Origin: Protonemura montana
Lineage: Eukaryota; Arthropoda; Insecta; Plecoptera; Nemouridae
Direction: 5' to 3'
Assembly: GCA_947568835.1 (NCBI GenBank)
Contig: OX387603.1
Location: 4,255,701-4,319,700, forward strand
Length of the DNA stretch: 64,000 nucleotides
Shown: positions 53,844-64,000 of the stretch, piece by piece
Layout: each line of letters opens with the position of its first letter
How positions within the stretch are numbered: the stretch's first letter is position 1
Position numbers and translations under genes: made by a program
Notes under the pieces: model-generated
Told to the model about the DNA's origin: nothing
Seen by the model: only the letters and a program-made list of their open reading frames with translations
The model's database searches: none

Positions 53844-56800
53844 GTGAGTTCATGGGGGTTGAGGTGCTTGAGAGAAGGCAAGTTGTGCTGTGGCATAACC
53901 GAGGTATTTTTGTAATGCAAAGCCTTAATTTACATTATTGGGGAGTGGGTTGGAGCCTAGAGATGCGTACACGACAAAAGCTTCATTGAAAACAAGTACG
54001 AGTACGAGTAACATTTTGTTCCATTCAGCGCCTAGAATTTTATTTCCAAGCCCCAAATTGTGTGACGCTATTTAAATGTGTTAAATGTTTTTAAATGTTG
54101 TATTCAACTTTTCAGTGTGTTTACTCTTGTATATTTTACCCGTATGTGCTCCAAAATCCCGTTGTAATGATTTATCGTGGCAGCATGTTCAACCAATTAA
54201 CGAGATTGCCCCCCGGCTATTTTTTAATGCTCTTACCGGTGAATTGAGTCCGATTCGATATTCAATTAATGTTGGCCGTTGTTTGAAAGGTACTTAAGCA
54301 ATTAAATCATTTGGACAAGTTTGTTAAAACTCTCCTTTAGATTGAAATTCTGATTCTGGTTTAGAACCGTAGCTGAACAATCACCTAGCGGTAATGACCT
54401 GCTCGCAGAGAGTGGGTACATACTGCACAGAGTTCAAACACGGCAGTATTCGGTAGTTAAATTATTATAAAATATGCACACCCTGTCAATATTCAAGCAG
54501 GATTTGCCAGAAGTGAAGCAAGTAGAGCATGATTATTGAAATTCCGAATCGAGGAAACGGAATGCCATTATTCGGCGACCTATATTTACAATCAGCATAT
54601 TGCAGCCGGGGGGCAAAATCGAAGATTAGGGAATGAAAGCTTAGATAATAGCGGATAATATTGCTGGGGAACAGGAATCAAGGTATGCAGCATCAGTGCA
54701 AGCGATGAATCGATCGGATTGGGGTATAGGACTTAACAGAATCACAATTGCTGGAAATGAGTTTGAAAATCCTATCGTGAACAATACCAGCTGGTAAATA
54801 ATGCCTAAACTGTAGGTCGCGTTCAATTCCAACTCGTTTATTCAAAATAGTACCAATCAGTACTTGCCTTTTGTCCGATTTTGTTACCCAAAGGTAGACA
54901 AATAATCCGACTTAAAGCGATAGGTAATGAATGTTTTTATTGCTTATCACCAATGCAAGCTCGCGCCGATACCATTGGATAGCTCTTGTGACAACATCTC
55001 AAACAAACCAGCATTTGAGATGGTTTTTAGACTCATGTCTACTTAATTTAACTTTAGCACTAAAACGCCTTGAAATTTGTTTCAATTGTTTATTGTTTCA
55101 ATTTCAATTGTTTTTCCAAGAAAGCACATTGGGAAATTTAGTTTTCCTTTACTTAGCATTCAAAACCCATTTCAAATAGTTTTTGTTAGAGCAGCATTTG
55201 TTTGGAAAACACAAATCAGTGCGACTGGACGAAACAAATTTAAACCCCGAATACATGTCGCTACAAGATTTCAAACAATGTGATTTCAAACATTCCTTTT
55301 GTTGTCTAGCACATTTACCAAGTGTGGGTCTCGGCTGTCGTTCTTTTCATTCGAAGGTTAGGTTATTGTGTCTAGGAATCCACCTGAATGACCTTGACAG
55401 CTGAGGACATGGAATTTATAAAGAATGTCTTGTAGCGCTTCTTCCGGCGTTTTCCGGTGTTTTCAAGAAAAAAATCAGAGTTTTTGTAGTAGTTGTGGAT
55501 TCAAAATGTCTTCAATCTGTTAACTCTACCAACTACCAAGCTACACATAAAAAAATACTCAAACCAACCATTTTAAAATTCCTCCCTTGTTGGTTGTATC
55601 CAGCTTTTATTGAAATATTTTTTTATGATGGGTTTTCCGGAAAATGTGCAATAAAATTGATTTTTTTATAGTTGCTGAAACAGTTGTTAACGACCCCAAT
55701 TAAAGAATACAAAAAATGAATTTGAAATCTTATTTAAATTACAAACGCTTGCAATGCACGGGATATTTTATCATTATTAACACTACTATCGTCTCAAAAA
55801 TTAATGCCCAAACGGGGACTCGAACCCCGGTCTCCACCTTGTTTTAATCGGGGTTCGAGTCCCCGTTTGGGCATCAATTTTTCAGACGATAGTTGTGTTC
55901 ATAATAATAAAAAATAAAAATAATTATTATAACGAAGATGGTGGCGATGCGTTGCCCGTTAAAAAGTCTTTTGTGCCTTTCAACAAAAAATAATTTAACT
56001 TATTCTCATAAAATGTCCTCTAATAGCTTGCTTTTGTCTTTTTAGTTTAAGACAAAGCAATTGCTAGCTGTCAAGACTGAGTCTCTCTGCTTTTAATCAA
56101 CATTGCAACCGGAAACCAAAAAAAAAAAGAAAAGAACTTACGCAGTTACAAGACTACATTGAGCAATTCGAGTGATAGTAGTCTCAGCGCACATCCGCAG
56201 TACTCAAGTGTGCACTTTCGTGAAAATCAATTATCCCCTTATTTTGGCACAACTGCATTTGTCGCAATGCCGAGGTTGGTGTCTGTTCAAAGCAAGTGGG
56301 TGCAAGAAGAGAGGGATGGCCAAAGAAAGGAGAGAGTTAGGCCTTTCTATCCGGATAGGCATGGTCATTCTTTCAAACGCTTTGATCGATATTTTTGGCA
56401 TAACAGTTAAGTTAGCTATTCCATGAATTCATATCGCACCACCTTGAAACACTTCTTTTGAGAAATTTGTGTACCAATTGTACCGCTTAGAGATCAAGCC
56501 GATCCCTTGTTCACTCCGTGGCTTCGAACTTGGAATTTAGTGGAATGAAGCCAAACTGGAAAGTGTATGCTGGTGTCGGGCTCTGTTTTTGTGAGCGGCG
56601 TTCACTGGCAGATCCTGGAAAGTCAAACAGGATCAACCCCGAAGGCAGCTGGCGATATGCAAATTGAAATCTAATTCGGTTAGCAAATTAATTCATATCT
56701 AGGTTATTGCTTAAAATCACAAGTGTTACGCGACGCGCTAAGCCTCGGCTATGTTCAACGTATGTAGTTTCTAAATATTTTCGCGTCCTATCCACACTTA

Positions 56801-59275
56801 TATTTACTTAAACTTGAATCCGTAACCTATAGTATCTAATATCAGGAAGTAGTTGCTCTTTCGTGACATCTACGCTAGATACAATAGTCATAAGATTTTC
56901 CTTACTTTTTCGTTTACATCTCGTGCAGAAAATACAGGAAATACAGACTTTATATTTCAAATAAGCTTACCAATACCAGTGCACCTACTTTTGGAAACTC
57001 CAGCGCGCGTTTTGTAAGCGAAACTTTTCTTGTTGGTAAATATAATTTTACATTGTGAAATGGCACAGCTTTTCTTATAACGTAAGCCCTTTGATCTTCA
57101 GAAAATACACAGCACGCAGATAGTGGACTCATAGCGTGTAAGAGCTCTCGAGCCCTTGGAACCCTTCGTCGCGGCGCATTAAACAACTAAGCAGATAGAC
57201 TCTGCGGTTCCATTACTTGCCCATCGTTTTGACACAGACTGACCCAAATAGAGACTTTTAATGACATCATCCTCCAGACAGTCGCAATTGAGTCATCTTC
57301 TCCGTGGCCTGGGGGTGGGGACAATTTGAGATCCCTTGAGGCGATTAGAAAGATATTGCTGTTTTCGCGCATGGGGAATTATATTTCCTCCGACTAGAAT
57401 TTAGGTCGCGTGGGTAAAAAGCTCTGCGATGCGGCTACTTCTCATTTTACGGTGGGATGGTCAACGGAGTCCCACATATTTTCAACGATTTCTGCAAAAC
57501 GACAATATAGAAACTCTGCTGAGGGAAGAGAGAGAGCAAGATAGAAAGAGAGGCATTTTTTGTTTTATCCGTGGAATTGTCAGCTGTAATAGAAGGAATG
57601 AGGGCTGTCAAGTATTTCAGTGCTCCGCTAAAACCTAACGGCCAGTTAGTCTGGTTAACCTGGTTTTATTTTCCACGAGAGGAGAATATTATGAAACCGA
57701 TTGTCAAGCGAAAGAAATTTAATACTGTTTAATAAAGTTTAAAATCATCCACAGTCCTGGTCTAGCTAGGTAAACTAGAAGTTTGGATAAGTGTCGTTGG
57801 CAAAGCCTTCTTCATTTTTTTGACTTAAAATTTCCCCATCCCGTCTATCATTCCACAAAGTTTGATTGAACAGTTCTGTGCCCCCCGCGCCCAATTATTG
57901 GCAATGAGAACTGTCACGAATCGATCAGACTTCTAACTATGGTACTAACTTCACAGGTCATCAGCTGCAACAAAAACATCTGCACGCTGCAGATCACAGA
58001 CACAACCGGCTCGCACCAGTTCCCGGCCATGCAGAGACTGTCCATCTCCAAGGGCCACGCCTTCCTGCTCGTCTACTCATGCACCTCGAGACAAAGCCTC
58101 GAGGAACTGAAGCCAATCTGGGATGCGATTCGGGACATGAAGGGAGAGCATTTGCCCACGATACCAATCATGCTGGTAGCCAACAAATGCGATGAGGTGG
58201 GTGGAAGTTAAGCACCACTGTAGTATCAGGCGTGCGAATGGGTGGCCGCTCTGCACATTTGAAGCAGAATGGGTCGAGGGTTTGCATTTATGCAAACATG
58301 ATTTGAGATGAGGTGGGTGTTTTGATGAGTGCTACATACAATGGGTGGGTGATCGTTTTGTTTGAGAGATTACCGATTTTTTTTAAATGCTGACAACTTG
58401 GCGCTCTACGTTTAACTACACTTAGGAAATACAGGTTCAGATATTTCAATGAGTGTCAATAACCAGCAAGTACTTGGTGGTAAACTCAGTTAGTCTAAGT
58501 TGGCCGACAGGGGAAGAGTGCGGTTTGAGGAATTGAAGTTAAGGCACTGGAAAGATGATAAATTGTGCGGGGACACATGACTTTAAGTTACTAAGAAGTT
58601 TTAATGAAATTAGGGTGAGTTGGAAGGTTAACCACGGTGGCCATCTCACAAAGAAGCTAGAGAACCAATTAACGCATTGATGTACCCAACATGTTTACTT
58701 ATAATTTAAAAAGTGTTACAATCATTCTGTCAGCACATAGATACTATAACCCATCAGGGATATATTTGAGCATAGATCAGCTGTACCACGGCCTAGAGTG
58801 GCTCATTTTAGGGGCTGGAAAATAAAGAAAATAACAAATTTGCATCTCAAAATGCGTAGATTTAAAATAAAATTTATTTTTATTTTTTGTTGGTACCAAG
58901 AAGAGTTGCATTTTTCACTTTCTCATTTCCCTTCTCGAAATTGTGAATGAAAATACATCCGTATGTTTTGGACAAGCTTGTTGAAAATCTCAAACGGAGT
59001 CCTGTGTGGTTTTATCAACAACCCAAATTGACTTGCAAATCTGTTTCCAGACTGAGAACCGCGAGGTGGACGAATCCGACGGCAAGGCAGAGGCAGCACG
59101 GTGGAGCTGCAACTTCATGGAGACGTCGGCGAAGACCAACCACAACGTCAAGGAACTCTTCCAAGAACTACTCAACATGGAGAAAAACCGCAACATCTCG
59201 CTGCAATGTGACAGCAAGAAATCGGCAAAGATACCGGGATCGAATAAAATCAAAGAAAAGTGTAGCCTCATGTAG
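53706..59275 (+). CDS. DIRAS: Di-Ras small GTPase (3 coding exons)
   Basis: Joining 53706-53843, 57957-58196 and 59051-59275 gives an intact 200-aa protein, the usual length (human DIRAS2 is 199 aa). All introns are phase 0. The N-terminus [10 protein letters not shown] is the same as in vertebrate DIRAS2. P-loop GAGGVGKS is at 14-21, switch I T39 in [12 protein letters not shown]3 DTTGSHQ at 61-67, G4 NKCD at 122-125, G5 ETSAK at 150-154, and the C-terminal CSLM CAAX box at 197-200 after a basic tail. Ras Gln61 is replaced by Ser65, as is typical of Di-Ras, which has low GTPase activity and stays GTP-bound. The family acts at the plasma membrane, restrains Ras-type signalling, and is mostly neuronal in the animals studied. 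Confidence 0.97.
54300..55009. other. Di-Ras intron sequence, nothing recognised
   Basis: Low-complexity-poor AT-rich intron. No exon or repeat family member is recognised here. Confidence 0.4.
55010..55190. mobile_element. Foldback repeat, right arm and flank
   Basis: TTTTTAGACTCATGTCTACT, the flank seen elsewhere, is followed by GGGAAATTTAG, TTACTTAGCATTCAAAACCC and ATTTCAAATAGTTTTTGTTA. It sits in Di-Ras intron 1. Confidence 0.7.
55725..55914 (-). mobile_element. Palindromic tRNA-SINE derivative with the longest arms
   Basis: Both arms reach past the T arm: TGCCCAAACGGGGACTCGAA and CCCCGG on the left, TTGTTTTAAT as spacer, then CGGGGTTCGAGTCCCCG and TTTGGGCATCAATTTTTCAG on the right, ending ATAATAATAAAA. 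The arms of about 75 bp pair closely. It sits in Di-Ras intron 1. Confidence 0.88.
57957..58196 (+). CDS. DIRAS: Di-Ras exon 2 (switch II to G4)
   Basis: Acceptor AACTTCACAG and donor GAG|GTGGGT; 80 codons including the G3 and G4 motifs. The donor is followed at once by a 5S-like fragment (58197-58256). Confidence 0.95.
58197..58256 (+). repeat. 5S-like fragment abutting the Di-Ras exon 2 donor
   Basis: GGAAGTTAAGCACCACTGTA and GTGCGAATGGGTGGCCGC resemble a SINE head (GAAGTTAAGCAACACTG, GGATGGGTGACC). If it is a true insertion, the splice donor GTGGGTGG lies at or within its edge. Confidence 0.5.
59051..59275 (+). CDS. DIRAS: Di-Ras exon 3 (G5, basic tail, CAAX)
   Basis: Acceptor TGTTTCCAG; 74 codons then TAG. 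The tail [19 protein letters not shown] gives a polybasic region and prenylation box. In CSLM, the last residue Met predicts farnesylation. Confidence 0.95.
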   Translation, partial: TENREVDESDGKAEAARWSCNFMETSAKTNHNVKELFQELLNMEKNRNISLQCDSKKSAKIPGSNKIKEKCSLM

Positions 59276-61413
59276 ACGTTTGAGCGTACGAGTTAGGATA
59301 GATGTATAGAATCCGATTGTATTTGGAAACACGTTCTTTGGCACGAGAAAGGAGAGAGTCGTTTTCACCAGTCAAGTGACTATCCAGTAAAAATATTGGT
59401 ACATTTACAAAGATTTTCCACAATTGCATCGTACAATTACGGGAAGGGTTAACAGAGAATGAATCTCGCAGAACTATTTACAGCATTCGGCGAAGGTGTT
59501 TTCTGGTACAATGACCGTGTTTCCAAACGGTTGGTTCACACTCACGTTAGGCTAATTCATATAGAAGACTGTACGTTACCATTCGACCATTTAGGTATAT
59601 TATCGAGTAGTTTTATTTGTCACCACGACACGTTTTATGGAAAGACGAGATAATCGGAGTTTTTTTCCGTAAAATTTCAATCGCATAAACGACGAGGCAC
59701 AATATTTTTTTTTAATATTGTTCAAATCACTGTTCATTCATTGTAAGCCGGTTCTTCAAGGATGGATACGAGTGAGATTCCTCTCAGACCTGATCTCCGA
59801 TTCAACTTGCGAAGGAAAGGGTTTTTTATCATCAACACCTGCTAAGATATAAAGCTATTGACTTGAAGCCTGTCGAACATAACTTGACTATAACTTGTTA
59901 GGCATGGTCAAACCCTCTTCTTTTCAAAATGAGCAAGAGTCGAGTTCATTTGGACCGTTTTCTTTTGATAATATATTATGATAAACAGATGCTTGTTTGC
60001 TGCCTGGAGTGAAAGCAAAATAAGCCAAGATCTGCTGGAAAAAGAGAAAACACGAGGGACCTGAGGAGGAAAAAAATCTGGTACCAAATATTTGGTAATC
60101 AACGAATCAGATATTACCTACAACTAGATAGTGAGACCTATGAAAAACTACCGTTATAGGCTGCCAGTAAGATTAGAGTTAGAAAATGCTTAAAATTATT
60201 ATTATTATTATGAAATCGCAATAACATTACAAAGTATAGAAAGTTTTTTATCGCCATTGATAACAAAATATGCATCGAAGTTTTTGTATATGCTTATTTG
60301 CTTATTGTTATTTATCGTGAATTGTAAATATATATTGTCCAGCGTTGCTAAAAATCAGAAATTGATGCGTAGTCGATGAGTTATGTCTAAAATAGAAACT
60401 AAGTATTTTTCTTTTAAAATTACGCATTTAATTTGGAATGTAATTTGCAAAATAGTCATAGACTTGCTTAAAATAGAATACATTTAGATTTTTTTAAAAA
60501 GGAAAATGGACTTGAAAAAAACTTGAAACTGGAATTGATGGTTGCTTAAAGTGCCAAGAGGATGGACCCTAGAGAATTCACAATACTTTTATCTAACCTA
60601 GGGAAAATCCCAAATTCAGCTTGATTCGGCAACAGTTTCTTAATTCTAGACCAATGGACTAGAATTGTCAAGAAAACCAGTACAAGCTGAGCCACGTCAT
60701 TCAAAACAGGATGATTTACAAGGAAGTTTAGCGTGATTAGCAAATTATACGACTAGAGCGATACCGTGTGTACGTAGCTAAAATCTAAACTCTTTTCTGA
60801 TCTTTTCTCTCAACGCTCTCTTGAATCTATCGGCTCTCTTACTCGTTCTGTCTTATCTCTCTGTCTTTCTCTACATTACATTACCTATCAAAGCCTTCTT
60901 GTTGCAAATAACAAACACAATTTAGGCAATAGTATAATTTTAATGCAAGTAAATAAATCGGTTCTTTAAATATCGTAGGCAAAACATTGGCAATGGTCCA
61001 ATCTACATTATTTATTGACGCCATAGAAAATGCAACATACTTTATTTTAAATTTAAAATTTCACTTCTTAAAAAGCGAGGAATCCAAGACGTTTCTACTT
61101 TTTCTGCACAATTAATCGTGGCATATCTACTGCGAATTGAAACCTAATCAAATATTCCACTCGAATATTTTATATCGTACCTATTATTTAGAAATACGCT
61201 CTTAAGGCATGAGAATAGTGAATCGCATTCTGTAGAATCTTTAAAACTACAGTATTCTAGTGTCCACATTCCATTTCTTGAGACAGATTTTACTTTCCAG
61301 CACTGGCTTGTTGCATGGAACACATATTTGTTGCTTCAATTATTGATTCCAGTTTGTCAAAAGTTATTTATTGTCATTAAATGTATTTTTTTTTTACTTT
61401 TTTTTGTAATGTG
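59276..61413 (+). other. Probable Di-Ras 3' UTR or flank
   Basis: AT-rich with no further coding exon. A candidate AATAAA lies at 60952-60957. The true 3' end cannot be set from sequence alone. Confidence 0.4.
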
Positions 61414-61419
61414 AATAAA
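61414..61419 (+). terminator. Candidate distal poly(A) signal of Di-Ras
   Basis: AATAAA followed within 15 nt by TTTGTGTGGG, a GU-rich downstream element. It would imply a 3' UTR of about 2.1 kb. Confidence 0.35.
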
Positions 61420-63967
61420 AAAATTTGTGTGGGAATTTTATAATGGAAGTAACTACGTGGAAGCTCAAATAGACATGAAGGAATAAGTTTAAATTTTTAA
61501 TTGGTTATTTTGAAGAGAGTAGAAGTAATAAACAACAAGAATTATAACCAAAGCTAGACCAAAGTATTGGACAAAATTTGATTATCCACCCATAGGACGC
61601 ACCTTTGAGGCAAATTGTTATTGAAAAGTTTGTAGGTATGTTAAATGGTTGCCAAAATCTAGAGATTAACTTTAAAAAATATATACTTGTAATATTAAAA
61701 TATAATATCAGAACTACGGGTTTTAATTAATTAAATCATGTAAATGCTAATTAGGGATTTGTGAATTTGTAGTTTAAAATTTGCTTGTGTAAGGAATTAA
61801 GGTGACAAGCCCTACGTAGAGTTGCTCACTGCCAAGGCAACTTAGCTGTGAATTACTTAACAATACGTCTACCTTTCAAAATTTGACTTAACAAAATTTC
61901 CCTTGCGTGCAGAATGTTTGGGACAGAAACGATGCCATTCATTTTGTGTTGTTCTCAAACCATAGTATTAACAAAGATATCTGAAGGTATCCCTTTAAAT
62001 AAAATACTGTTTAGAAGGTTTCAAATTAGAGAAATTAGCAAATCGGTGGCGACAGTGATGTAACTTTTCTGAGATTAAAAGGAAAGAGTCACACGTCTTC
62101 AAGAATGTCCCCCTTTTGCAAAGAAATTGGATATTGATTTATAATGGCCCAGTAAACTGAAAATAAATATATGTGTGGCCAAACAAAAACTTTTTTGGTT
62201 TGGGCACGATAACAATATTCACCACGGCTAATGTTTTTAAAAAGCCCCAGAAAAACGCAATTACATTAAATTAAAAGCCTGATAAATATAGATTTAACAA
62301 AACAAAAATATTTAAAACAAGGATCACATGGCTTCACCCTGATTCTTTTGCAAATCGATGACATGCCGTAATAAAACAACAGAACATCTAATCTAAGAAA
62401 ACTCAACAGCATTTGTATCAAAGTTGACAATTCCCCATAATTCAAGGGTCGTACATCAACTGTTCCTGCAATCGTGTTGCTTCAAGCTTGCTTTTTATTA
62501 TAATAATATTATACAACATTAATATCCTCTATAGTTTTATCATCTTTCATAAACCAGACAATAAAATCTTAATGATAATTTCAAGCAAAGTCTATTCACC
62601 AACTGAAATGTCTTTGCATTTGAATCCTGTGTGCTATGATCGTAGTCGCTATTATGAGTATTTATAATTATGTAAAAATACGTTTGTATTCTGTTACTTG
62701 GTGTACAGAAAATAGCTAGTCCTTACTTGTGACAGGTGCATTAACTTTTGTTATCCAGCCAGTGATTATTATGGTAATATACGCATTCACAATGTGATTC
62801 AAGAAGATACTTATCACTCAACTTCATCAGAAGAAATGTCTATCTCAGATTCGAGCAACCAATTTCGTTTCTCTTCCCTCAAAATAGCGAAAAACACCAA
62901 ATGAGCTCCACTGATAATTTGATTAACATACTAGAATTATTTTCATTCAGTACAACAATCAGTTACCACAGTTACTAGCTATGAATGCTATTGCCAGAAG
63001 GTACAGCGCGTTTTCAACGGTTAGAGAAACAACTGTGGTGGTTGGCAGGTTGGCTGAACGGAATGTCAAAGCCCTTTTCTCACCTCTTTTCAATGTTTGT
63101 GACACACTAGGTGCCTCCAATATGACTATTTGGTGTGTGTTATGTTTACAAGGAGTTCAACAGAGATCGTTAGTTGGCGAGAATTTCAAAACAAATTCTA
63201 AAGCAAAGTCAACATAAAGCAAATAGAAATGAGATGAAATTGGGGCTAACATACCACTTCTAAAAAATAAAAAAATGTTAGTTTGAACTTTGTAAGTTTA
63301 GGGTTGCAAAATGTTAGCGTCCTTGTAAGCTTTGTGTGCTTATTTCACCAGTATGGTGCGCCATTTTAACGAATAATCGTGAGAAAGCTTTGCTGATATT
63401 ATTCGATTATAACGAGGGAATACGGAAGATATTTTTAATCTGTATACTGTGAATCGTTTTAGGCATATGGATCAACATAATATTATTAAGTAATTATGAT
63501 TACTAAAATAATTTGTTAGGGTTCTTGCTATGTATGACGCGTGACGAGGGAAAAACTGTATAAAATTATATATATTATAAATATTATTGTTGACATATCA
63601 AATAAAAGAAATATTCCGATAAAATTGTGGATTTTGGCAGTTAATTTAATTGTTTATTTAAGTAAGCCCTGGGCTTTTAACATTTATTTTACTTTAGAGA
63701 TCTGTCTTCTTCATTTCAACAAACTTGCTAAGGTGTTTTGAACTGAGAGCACTGAGATGCTGTCTGGTTAATACATGCATCAATTTGAAGAACCAACCTA
63801 GCCCAAGTTGGAAGTGATCTCATATAAATTTTTGTAATAAAACAACCAAACCAAAATTAATAGAGTAGACTAGAGAACAATTCTTGTTCTGAAATAAGTT
63901 TGTTTAAAGCAAAGAAGCCGATAGCTTAGCAGGTCCTTGCGCAAAATAGACCACATGGAGATTTTGA
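61420..63967. other. No gene recognised
   Basis: AT-rich intergenic sequence. The ORFs at 62981-63217 and 63541-63741 have no recognisable domain. Confidence 0.45.
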
Positions 63968-63968
63968 T

Positions 63969-64000
63969 GAAATCTTATTTAAATTACAAACGCTTGCAGC
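63969..64000 (-). mobile_element. tRNA-SINE tail cut by the window edge
   Basis: GAAATCTTATTTAAATTACA and AACGCTTGCA match the reverse tail of the family. The rest lies beyond the window. Confidence 0.75.

Overview
This window looks like nuclear DNA of an invertebrate animal, most likely an arthropod. The genes have introns with GT/AG splice sites, intergenic DNA is AT-rich, and retroposons, foldback elements and minisatellites are dense. The arthropod assignment is an inference. It rests on a DMRT protein that most resembles dmrt93B and on a secreted protein whose signal peptide is encoded by a short first exon, as in many cuticle and secreted protein genes. No bacterial, phage or CRISPR feature is present. 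Four genes can be supported. (1) A GNB1L-type WD40 protein lies on the minus strand at 3448-4401 as a single intact exon. (2) A DM-domain transcription factor, probably dmrt93B, lies on the plus strand with coding exons 8395-8586, 11904-12066 and 12315-13123 (387 aa); a likely noncoding 5' exon ends at 7548. It is divergent from GNB1L. (3) A secreted protein of 328 aa, very rich in Ala, Leu and Thr and not assigned to a family, has exons 19727-19793 and 20476-21395. (4) A complete Di-Ras small GTPase of 200 aa has coding exons 53706-53843, 57957-58196 and 59051-59275. Two further minus-strand ORFs with signal-like N-termini (26414 and 47898) are weak candidates. The genes do not form an obvious pathway. 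The rest is mostly repeat-derived. A SINE family with a 5S rRNA-derived head is present as many copies on both strands. Its heads are tandemly amplified in two ways: 92-bp units, including nine in exact register at 39908-40735 that run into a SINE body, and 91-bp units joined at a short shared motif. A second SINE family carries a tRNA cloverleaf and has spawned repeated palindromic (head-to-head) versions; two of these are flanked by perfect 12-bp direct repeats. Other elements are a 1148-bp TA-flanked DNA transposon (26853-28000), a MITE of about 475 bp with three copies, a foldback family with arms matching across at least six sites, and an inverted pair of promoter-like segments (5245-5557 and 23551-23847) that conserve an RFX-like X-box and a splice donor. 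Minisatellites have units of 13, 70, 43, 28 and 13 bp. The 70-bp unit also occurs 37 kb away. Many apparent ORFs are readings through these tandem arrays and are not genes.
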